This document shows, piece after piece, positions 6,467 to 11,858 of a stretch of DNA of 11,858 nt. Made by a program: the position numbers and the translations under genes. Each line of letters begins with the position of its first letter. Position 1 is the first letter of the stretch. Where the stretch lies: NCBI GenBank assembly GCA_018816605.1, contig JAHIVS010000375.1, positions 1 through 11,858 of the forward strand. Direction: 5' to 3'. This stretch comes from Pseudomonadota bacterium (lineage in GTDB: Bacteria > Desulfobacterota > Desulfobacteria > Desulfobacterales > Desulfobacteraceae). Under the pieces are notes generated by a model. It was not told the DNA's origin and did no database searches. It saw only the letters and a program-made list of their open reading frames with translations.

Positions 6467-7468
6467 TCAGATCATCAGCTCTTTGAAGACAGAGGCGGCC
6501 GGGGTGGGAACATGGACAATGGTTTCTTTCCCCTTTCCAACAACCCGGATCCCTGCTGTTTCACCGGGTTTTGATTTGGTGTATCCGGCAATGATTTTTG
6601 CAGCGGTCTGGATGTGGCCATCCGAGAAACGGCCCATGAGAAGTGCATCCGGTCCTGCCATGTCCATGTGCCGCATCTTGAGGTCCTGGGTTGTGTCATA
6701 CCAGGATAATATCTGCTGGTTGTCATTTTCCGAACGTCCCACAATAAGTTTGCAGCCTTCATCCAGCCTGAAGTGGCGGCCATATTTAAGAAGGTGAAGC
6801 TGACGCGGTTCATCGGTTTCCTGTATCCCCAGCAGATCCCTGAGGCGGTTTGAAAAAATTTTGTCCGTTAAAAGGCATCCGCCGGCAGGCGAGGGAAAGT
6901 CTGTGATACCAAAGTCTTTTGCCATCTGCATCTGTATCTCCCTGGACCGGCCGGTAATATCCATAAGCCTTTCTCTGTCTACCAGCCCCAGTTGTTCCAC
7001 CCGGGTTTCCGGAAGGCATTTTGCGCTCAGGGGCCGCAGGAGATCCCCGTCAAATCCGGAGTTTTTTTCAACATATCTCAATGCGGTCTTGGTTTGGGAT
7101 TTGGGCCGCTGTCCCACAACTTCGCCGCTGAACAGAAAATCAAACCCCTCTTGTTTCATATGGGTGCCGGCCGTTGCAAACATCAGGGTGTGGCAGTCCA
7201 TGCAGGGGTTCATATTTTTGCCAAAACCGGCTTTGGGGGATTTCATCATTTCCATGTATTCTTTCGTAATGTCCTGGATGATCAGGGGGATCTTGGTCTG
7301 TTCCGAGGCCTTTTGGGCGGAAAGGGATGAGAAAAAAGGGGTTTCAAAGCTGATCCAGGTGACATCAATTCCCTGTTTTTTTAACAAAAGGGCAGAGAGA
7401 ATGCTGTCCAGCCCACCCGAGCAAAGTCCCAGGGCCCGAATCTGTCTTGTGGTTTTTTTTTGATTCAT
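6467..7468 (-). CDS. PP-loop ATPase, ThiI/MnmA-like tRNA thiolation protein with NFACT-R-type C-terminus
   Basis: The N-terminal half is an adenine-nucleotide alpha-hydrolase fold with the PP-loop SGGLDS (17-22), which adenylates a substrate as in tRNA sulfur-transfer enzymes (ThiI, MnmA, TtuA). GEVVGQRPKSQ (115-125) and LLRPLSAKCLPET (143-155) are family blocks. C89 and C92 (NPCMDC) with C198 (AGGCLLT) form a CxxC...C set that could bind an iron-sulfur cluster or carry sulfur. The C-terminal region from about 225 (LLKYGRHFRL, VGRSENDN, MGPDALL-like) resembles the NFACT-R_2 domain. The start at 7468 gives 333 aa. The longer frame to 7549 adds 27 atypical residues and would overlap the nth start, so it was not used. 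No strong ribosome binding site is visible. The exact tRNA position modified is unknown. Confidence 0.85.
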   Translation of the reverse strand: MNQKKTTRQIRALGLCSGGLDSILSALLLKKQGIDVTWISFETPFFSSLSAQKASEQTKIPLIIQDITKEYMEMMKSPKAGFGKNMNPCMDCHTLMFATAGTHMKQEGFDFLFSGEVVGQRPKSQTKTALRYVEKNSGFDGDLLRPLSAKCLPETRVEQLGLVDRERLMDITGRSREIQMQMAKDFGITDFPSPAGGCLLTDKIFSNRLRDLLGIQETDEPRQLHLLKYGRHFRLDEGCKLIVGRSENDNQQILSWYDTTQDLKMRHMDMAGPDALLMGRFSDGHIQTAAKIIAGYTKSKPGETAGIRVVGKGKETIVHVPTPAASVFKELMI

Positions 7469-7481
7469 ATATAGACACTTT

Positions 7482-8117
7482 ATGATGTTAGATCCAATTA
7501 AAATTAATACCCTGCTCCAAAGATTACGGGACCGGTATCCGGTTGTCAAGACCCAGCTGGACCATAAGACACCTTTTCAATTGCTTGTGGCCACCATCAT
7601 GTCGGCACAATGTACGGACAATCAGGTCAACAAGGTGACAAAAAAACTCTTTGCCAGGTATCCGGACCCGGCTGCCCTTGCCCATGCCCCCTTAAATGAG
7701 ATTCGCCGCCTTATTTATTCAACCGGGTTTTATAACAACAAGGCCAAAAATATCAAGGCCTGTGCCAGTTCCGTTTTGGAAAACCACAATGGTGTTGTGC
7801 CAAGCGAGATGGCGGCATTGACACAATTGCCCGGTGTGGGGCGAAAAACGGCCAATGTGGTCAGGTCTGCGGCCTTCGGGTTTGAGGCGGTTGTGGTGGA
7901 TACCCATGTTTTGCGCCTCTCCCGCAGGCTGGGTCTCACGGACAAGAAAGACCCGGTGAAGGTGGAGTTTGAACTCATGGAGATTATCCCCCAATCCTCC
8001 TGGAGTGATTTGTCCTTGCAATTTATTTATTTTGGCAGGGAGATCTGTGATGCCAGAAAACCCCTGTGCGAGATCTGTCCTCTCTTTGATATCTGCCCAA
8101 CCCGGGGAAAAAAATAG
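7482..8117 (+). CDS. nth: Endonuclease III (DNA glycosylase/AP lyase)
   Basis: This base-excision repair enzyme removes oxidised pyrimidines and cuts at abasic sites. At 211 aa it has standard length. The helix-hairpin-helix is LPGVGRKTANVV (116-127), with catalytic K122 and catalytic D140 in VDTHVLRLSRRLGL. The [4Fe-4S] cluster site is complete: C189-x6-C196-x2-C199-x5-C205. SAQCTDNQVN (41-50) is the usual substrate-side motif, with C in place of the common T. Start choice lies between ATG 7482 and ATG 7485; neither has a clear ribosome binding site. The gene is divergent from the PP-loop gene with 13 bp between the start codons, and is followed by a gene-poor stretch. Confidence 0.96.
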   Translation: MMLDPIKINTLLQRLRDRYPVVKTQLDHKTPFQLLVATIMSAQCTDNQVNKVTKKLFARYPDPAALAHAPLNEIRRLIYSTGFYNNKAKNIKACASSVLENHNGVVPSEMAALTQLPGVGRKTANVVRSAAFGFEAVVVDTHVLRLSRRLGLTDKKDPVKVEFELMEIIPQSSWSDLSLQFIYFGREICDARKPLCEICPLFDICPTRGKK

Positions 8118-8127
8118 AAAGGCGGAT

Positions 8128-8642
8128 TACCGGGTTTTTGTCTTTTGGGTTTGCAAGGAGGTGATCTGCAGAATCCATGAGGATAATCCCATTTTTTACC
8201 ACAAGGCCGCTCAGGCTGATCACACCGAGAAAACCGCTAAAGGAGAACCAGAAAATGAAACCGTGCGGATAAGAATCTGGGCATGATTTTTATCCGGTGG
8301 TTTGGGCAGATAAAGACTCCCTATGCACACCGTCAGCTTCGGCATTTTTAACGGCATGCTTCAGACACCCCTCATACCGCCCTGGAGGATATCAAGAAAG
8401 GAGATCCGTTTTTTCTTTTTTGAATGCAGTCCGGTTTTTATAAAAAGAGAACACAGGAGGGGGGTAAGAAAAATTGCGACAAATAAAAAGGCAATAAGCG
8501 AGATGGTGACGGCAATTGGCAGATGGCCCATTTCAATGGCCTTGATCCCGATTGCGTCGGCAAAGGGTTCCCTTAGGTTTGTGTCCCTCACCTGATTTTG
8601 TTTTTCACGGTCTCCACGGTCAACCGCCAGGCGGACTATTTT
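8128..8642 (-). pseudogene. Remnant of an RND-family efflux transporter
   Basis: Two conserved membrane segments survive on the minus strand in the right order. A frame read from 8642 to 8361 contains ITISL-type sequence ending FLTPLLCSLFIK, like the LTPALC segment (TM6) of AcrB-type pumps. A second frame, near 8259-8176, reads GFLGVISLSGLVVKNGIILMD, the hallmark TM11 segment of the C-terminal half. In an intact pump they are several hundred residues apart; here about 150 bp lie between them, with stop codons (for example in the frame near 8290). An intact transporter would need about 3 kb. The second segment is recognised with more confidence than the first. Its downstream end runs into nth sequence near 8117. 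Confidence 0.6.
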
Positions 8643-8668
8643 CCCGGGAATCTCAGAACCAATGGGGG

Positions 8669-8957
8669 CAATTTCGTGAGGACCTGTGGTTCAGGCTGAA
8701 TGTGTTTCCCATAACCATTCCCCCGCTGCGGCAGCGGAAAAATGATCTCTCCGACCTGGTGCAGCAGTTTATTGGAAAAAAAATCAAAGGAAACAGGAAC
8801 CCTTAATTCACCAACCCTTGCCCTCAAAAAAACCAAAGGGAAAGTTCATGGCGATTGTGGGGCGGCGGCCATGCTCAAAATGAATTCCATCACCCTGAGA
8901 AACAAGATGAAGAAGCTTGGCATCTGTTTCGGAAGAAAAGCCAGGATCCGGCAGTAA
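8669..8957 (+). pseudogene. Remnant of a sigma-54-dependent (NtrC-type) activator
   Basis: From 8669 one frame reads [15 protein letters not shown] followed by [18 protein letters not shown], the highly conserved end of the AAA+ domain of enhancer-binding proteins. The frame then stops at 8806. A shift at the A8 run (8776-8783) restores a [20 protein letters not shown] continuation in the next frame. That frame goes on to GAAAMLKMNSITLRNKMKKLG, the Fis-type helix-turn-helix found at the C-terminus of these activators, and stops at 8957. About 70-100 residues normally found between the two parts are missing, and the N-terminal two thirds are absent. This is a frameshifted, internally deleted relic. 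Confidence 0.78.
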
Positions 8958-9005
8958 GCTCCGGATGGATGGGACAACCTTATTTTCCAGGGGGAAAGGG
9001 CGAGA

Positions 9006-9731
9006 CTAACGGCCTGTTCTTGCCAGGTAAACGGCACCCGAAGACGGGCGGCCGGTTACGGGGTTGTCAAATTCAATGGTATGGGCGTCAGCCGTTGCAA
9101 ACACCTTGCCCAGGTGGGTTGTAAAAGAGGCTTCTGCCGGGCCGTCTGCCCAGAGCCCGAACACGCCTCCGGGCGTTAAATGGTGTGCCAGTTCCGCCAG
9201 TCCTTTCTCGGTATAAAAACGGGTGTTTGACTGGTGCAATACCCTTGTCGGCGTGTGATCTATATCCAGAAGAATTGCATCGTGCTTTTTTGCCGGGTGC
9301 AGGGGATCAAAGCTTTTTGACACCTCCCTGGACAAGGCAAAAAAGTCAGCACCCACCAGGCGGCAACGCGGGTCATTGTTCAGCCTGCTGCCCAGGGGGA
9401 CAAGCCCATTTTTATGCCATTGGATAACGGGTTCTAAATATTCCACAACAACAAGGGATTTTACACGCCGGTCTTCCAAAGCGGAAACAGCCGTGTACCC
9501 AAGCCCGAGACCGCCGACCACAACATCCAGTTCATCTTTCTCCAACAGGCCCAGGCCAAGGGTGGACAACTGGGATTCCGCCTCATGATAAAGGCTTGAC
9601 ATCAGAAACGCTTCCCCAAGCTTGACTTCATAGATATCAAGGCCCTTGAGCTGGATCAGGCGGCGTCGCCGTAACATCAGATCTCCCAGGGAGGTTTTTT
9701 GAAAATCAATTTCCTCATAGTTCACCCCCAT
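9006..9731 (-). CDS. Spermidine synthase-like class I methyltransferase-fold protein
   Basis: The 241-aa protein has a Rossmann fold of the spermidine/spermine synthase group. The nucleotide-binding loop is VVGGLGLGYTA (71-81), the acidic residue after strand 2 is E97 in VVVEYLEP, and DAILLDIDHTP (151-161) matches the catalytic-side acidic strand. FYTEKGLAELAHHLTPGGVFGLW (from about 171) is the typical late core. True polyamine synthases usually have a longer N-terminal beta domain and a DAYGS-like or GGGDG motif, which are not seen here. It may therefore be an aminopropyl- or methyltransferase of unknown substrate. GGAAATGAC precedes the ATG. It lies 33 bp after the 77-aa gene, so the two are likely co-transcribed. 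Confidence 0.8.
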   Translation of the reverse strand: MGVNYEEIDFQKTSLGDLMLRRRRLIQLKGLDIYEVKLGEAFLMSSLYHEAESQLSTLGLGLLEKDELDVVVGGLGLGYTAVSALEDRRVKSLVVVEYLEPVIQWHKNGLVPLGSRLNNDPRCRLVGADFFALSREVSKSFDPLHPAKKHDAILLDIDHTPTRVLHQSNTRFYTEKGLAELAHHLTPGGVFGLWADGPAEASFTTHLGKVFATADAHTIEFDNPVTGRPSSGAVYLARTGR

Positions 9732-9764
9732 GTCATTTCCTTTCTTAAATCAGATCCAAAAGGG

Positions 9765-9998
9765 CTAGGCCGAAGCTTTTCGGTAATCATACCGGGGGAT
9801 CTGGAGTTTCCCGGGACAATGGCTTACCGGGCAGGTTTTGATTAAATCGTCCTTGGGAAGGCGGGGCCGCTTTCTGTTGAGGGTCTGGATTTTCATCCAT
9901 TCCTTGGCCTTTTTTTCAGTGTCCACCTCACCCAGGTCCAGGACTCTTTTCCCGCAACAATGAAAATACTCACAAAATAATTTGAATTGGCCGGGCAT
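9765..9998 (-). CDS. Small cysteine-containing protein of unknown function
   Basis: This 77-aa protein is not recognised. It has five cysteines, C9, C14, C15, C56 and C61, arranged as C-x4-CC near the N-terminus and C-x4-C (CPVSHC) near the C-terminus, with H13 and H60 beside them. The centre (28-54) is lysine-rich and probably helical. The arrangement suggests a small metal-binding or disulfide protein, but that is only a possibility. An AAGGAT ribosome binding site precedes the ATG. The spermidine-synthase-like gene follows after 33 bp in the same direction, and the Hpt gene ends 94 bp upstream. A real gene is likely because of the ribosome binding site, the spacing and the lack of a competing frame. 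Confidence 0.65.
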   Translation of the reverse strand: MPGQFKLFCEYFHCCGKRVLDLGEVDTEKKAKEWMKIQTLNRKRPRLPKDDLIKTCPVSHCPGKLQIPRYDYRKASA

Positions 9999-10092
9999 TT
10001 TTTATCCTTTTTTTTACGAAAGATAGGGTTAAAAACAGATATCCGCTTGGAATGGCGGTAATCGTGTTTTAAATTTTATTGTTCGAGGGTAT

Positions 10093-10449
10093 CTAGGGGG
10101 TAAACCCCTTGATAAAGGCTGTCAGATTTTCGCATTCCCTTTCAAGGGTTGAAAATTTTTCATCCAGGTTTTCCAGATCATGGTTGCTGCCGGCGGACTC
10201 AATAACCTGTGCTGCTTTGGCAGCCGGTTCTGCTGCCAGGTATTTTAAGGTTCCTTTTAGCTTGTGACCGGTGCTATTCATTTTTTCCGCGTCCTTTTGG
10301 GAAATGGCAGTTTGTATGTCTCCCAAAAGATCCGGCAGGTCTGTCAGGAATTCTGTAAAGCAATCCTGAATCAGTTCCATGTCATTGTCCATAATTTCTT
10401 TGAGTTCATCCATATCTACAATAGGATTGCCCTTGTTTGGATCAGGCAT
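10093..10449 (-). CDS. Hpt (histidine phosphotransfer) domain protein
   Basis: This 118-aa four-helix-bundle phosphotransfer protein passes phosphoryl groups between hybrid kinases and response regulators. The active-site motif GHKLKGTLKYLA places the phospho-histidine at H62, with K65 and G66 conserved after it. The N-terminal helix (about 14-36, DELKEIMDNDMELIQDCF) and the helix after the active site (about 72-115) complete the fold. It has no other domain. The ATG is preceded by AAAGGAGGGACACC, a very strong ribosome binding site. It begins 19 bp after the acidic-protein gene, which follows the receptor gene by 13 bp, so the three form an operon. The last bases of the gene include the GC palindrome GGGGTAAACCCC. 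Its kinase is not in the window and may lie beyond the right edge. Confidence 0.92.
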   Translation of the reverse strand: MPDPNKGNPIVDMDELKEIMDNDMELIQDCFTEFLTDLPDLLGDIQTAISQKDAEKMNSTGHKLKGTLKYLAAEPAAKAAQVIESAGSNHDLENLDEKFSTLERECENLTAFIKGFTP

Positions 10450-10468
10450 GGTGTCCCTCCTTTAGCCT

Positions 10469-11188
10469 CTATGAGTCTTTTTTTTGCTCCCAGAACTCCC
10501 GGCTTTCTTTGAGAATATCATTGATATCATCATCGAGCATCTCTTCTTGGAGAAGGATTTCATCGTCAAGGTCCTGGTCATCTATATCCTGATTTTCCAG
10601 GTCTTCCTCTTCCAGGTCCTGGATGTCAAAGCCATTTGATTCGCCTGTGATTGCAGGTTCATCTGACAGGCGGTCATCTGTTTCCAGCTCTATGGAGTCG
10701 AGATCTTCCGGGTCGGTCAGCTCTATTGCATCCTCAGGATCATCCTCAAGGTCATATTCCGGGAGGTCAATGGAAATCTCATCCTCAAGATCCGTTTCGT
10801 ATAAACCGGTTTCTCCCAGTCCGGTTTCAACCAGAGGGATTTCATCCGCTAGGGCCAGGGGGTCTATTGTGATGTCATCATCGCCTAATACTTCCGGTGC
10901 TATTTTTATTTCCCGAAGGGAATGGCCCGGTTCTCCGTCAATCGATTCATCAATATAATTGCCCTGTCTGTCAAAGAGCAGGCTGCCGCTCAAGTTGATA
11001 TCAAAATCGAGTCTGAAGGCGATTTTATTGTTATGAACCACAATCTGACCCCCTTTTGAAGAAAGGGAGGAGACCCCCATCCGGTCCTTGAGAATTTGTC
11101 TGACCGCATCAAGGTCCAGATCTTCCTGGACCGCCTGAATCAGGTTTCTTTCTCCGTCTTCAATGACGTGTGGGTCTGTTATTTTCAT
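10469..11188 (-). CDS. Highly acidic protein of unknown family
   Basis: I do not recognise the family. The start at 11188 gives 239 aa. It is preceded by AAAGGGG and lies 13 bp after the receptor stop. A longer frame to 11227 would overlap the receptor gene and was rejected. Residues 1-90 look like a folded domain with mixed charge (ITDPHVIEDGERNLIQAV at the start, then a beta-rich part with IVVHNNKIAFRLDFDINL). From about 110 on the protein is almost entirely D, E, L and I, with repeated short units such as DLED, DLEE and DDQDLDDE, ending in a more ordinary helix (ILKESREFWEQKKDS). No signal peptide or membrane segment is seen. It may be a scaffold, a metal or calcium binder, or a disordered linker. 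Its place between a solute receptor and an Hpt protein suggests a signalling role, which is inference. Confidence 0.75.
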   Translation of the reverse strand: MKITDPHVIEDGERNLIQAVQEDLDLDAVRQILKDRMGVSSLSSKGGQIVVHNNKIAFRLDFDINLSGSLLFDRQGNYIDESIDGEPGHSLREIKIAPEVLGDDDITIDPLALADEIPLVETGLGETGLYETDLEDEISIDLPEYDLEDDPEDAIELTDPEDLDSIELETDDRLSDEPAITGESNGFDIQDLEEEDLENQDIDDQDLDDEILLQEEMLDDDINDILKESREFWEQKKDS

Positions 11189-11201
11189 GGATGATACCCC
11201 T

Positions 11202-11858
11202 TTATATATTGTATGCCTGGTTGGCAAAGCGGTTTTCTATGAATTTTTCTAGATCAATAATTCTACCGATTTCCATGACATCATGCATGTATCTTTGAAT
11301 TTTATCCAGATCCTGGGCTTCCGGATAGAGTCCGTCCCAGCGGATGGCCTTTGGCTGTGAAAAAACATTTTTCAGCACATCCGGGTTCAGGCCCATTTTT
11401 CCCGTCGGGTCGAGAAAGCTGACGGCAATCTTTGCGGCCCTGGCTTTATCATTTTCAATGTATTCTCCGGTTTCAACCATCAGGGAGACAAATTCCTGGG
11501 CAGCTTCCGGGTGCTTCTGGATAAAGTCTTCCTGCATGGCAACGATACAGCAGGGATGATTGTCCCAGCTGCTGGCAGAGTAAAACTCCAGGTTTCCGAT
11601 GTTGTTGACAATGGCTTTTGTGGCCACCGGTTCGGCAACCATGAACCCTGCAACATCTTCATTTTCTTTCATGATCTCGGGCATTTTAATGGGGGGAACC
11701 ACTTCAAACCTGACATTTATGGCTTTTTTGCCCGGCACCCCTGGTTTTAATCCCAGTTCCTTTAAAAATTTATGGGCCAGCATATGGTGGACGGACATTT
11801 TATGGGGGATGTCCACCACCTTGTATTTGTAAAAGCTCTGGAGAGAATCAAACCTGGG
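11202..11858 (-). CDS. ABC-type solute receptor of the NrtA/CmpA/SsuA (NMT1-like) group, 5' end outside the window
   Basis: The frame is open to the window edge, so the true N-terminus, including any signal peptide, lies beyond it; the coding strand enters with residues RFDSLQSFYKYKV. Visible family blocks are VDIPHKMSVHHMLAHKFL, the GLKPG turn, FEVVPPIKMPEIMKE, FMVAEPVATKAIV and DNHPCCIVAMQEDFIQKHPE. These match nitrate/bicarbonate/sulfonate-type substrate-binding proteins, which capture small anions or organosulfur compounds for import. It could also be the sensor part of a larger protein, since no ABC permease or ATPase follows; the acidic protein and the Hpt protein do. The substrate is unknown. 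Confidence 0.85.
   Translation of the reverse strand, partial: PRFDSLQSFYKYKVVDIPHKMSVHHMLAHKFLKELGLKPGVPGKKAINVRFEVVPPIKMPEIMKENEDVAGFMVAEPVATKAIVNNIGNLEFYSASSWDNHPCCIVAMQEDFIQKHPEAAQEFVSLMVETGEYIENDKARAAKIAVSFLDPTGKMGLNPDVLKNVFSQPKAIRWDGLYPEAQDLDKIQRYMHDVMEIGRIIDLEKFIENRFANQAYNI

Noticed and set aside
7469..7549. N-terminal extension of the tRNA thiolation-type protein to 7549
   Set aside because: It would overlap the nth start, adds 27 residues unlike the family, and the ATG at 7468 gives the expected start just before the PP-loop.
8361..8591. Intact 76-aa membrane protein on the minus strand
   Set aside because: It has no good start or ribosome binding site, the frame continues upstream of 8591, and its sequence resembles an internal RND segment, so it is better read as part of a relic.
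10096..10107. GC palindrome GGGGTAAACCCC at the end of the Hpt gene as a terminator
   Set aside because: The stem is only four base pairs and no T-run follows on the minus strand.
11189..11227. N-terminal extension of the acidic protein to 11227
   Set aside because: It would overlap the end of the receptor gene by 26 bp; the ATG at 11188 has a ribosome binding site and normal spacing.

Overview
The window looks like chromosomal DNA from an anaerobic, probably sulfate-reducing Desulfobacterota bacterium of the Desulfobacter/Desulfobacula type. This is inferred from gene content: a tungsten-type aldehyde:ferredoxin oxidoreductase with Tat-exported iron-sulfur partners, a stand-alone receiver protein, a PP-loop/NFACT-R-type tRNA thiolation protein and moderate GC. 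No rRNA, tRNA, CRISPR array or insertion sequence was seen.

Layout. 153-638 (+) is a single-domain response regulator. It converges on a minus-strand block read from right to left: a TetR regulator (5285-4599), a Tat-signal flavodoxin/2x[4Fe-4S] protein (4461-3505, TTG start), a Tat-signal 4x[4Fe-4S] protein (3494-2805) and an aldehyde ferredoxin oxidoreductase (2696-867). The gap between tetR and the flavodoxin gene holds a perfect 19-bp palindrome over a plausible promoter. A degraded copy of the same site lies at the start of tetR, which suggests local and self control by the TetR protein. The likely job of the block is oxidation or reduction of an aldehyde or related substrate, with electrons passing through iron-sulfur and flavin carriers that appear to be exported.

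5634-6401 (+) is a sugar-phosphate isomerase/epimerase-like TIM barrel. 7468-6467 (-) is a PP-loop tRNA thiolation-type protein, divergent by only 13 bp from endonuclease III (7482-8117, +). From 8118 to 9005 there is no intact gene. This stretch holds remnants of an RND efflux transporter (minus strand) and of a sigma-54-dependent regulator (plus strand).

The right end is all minus strand. A receptor of the NrtA/CmpA/SsuA type is cut by the window edge (11858-11202). It is followed by a very acidic protein of unknown family (11188-10469) and an Hpt phosphotransfer protein (10449-10093), which read as one tight operon and suggest a phosphorelay tied to substrate sensing. Next come a 77-aa cysteine-containing protein (9998-9765) and a spermidine-synthase-fold protein (9731-9006).
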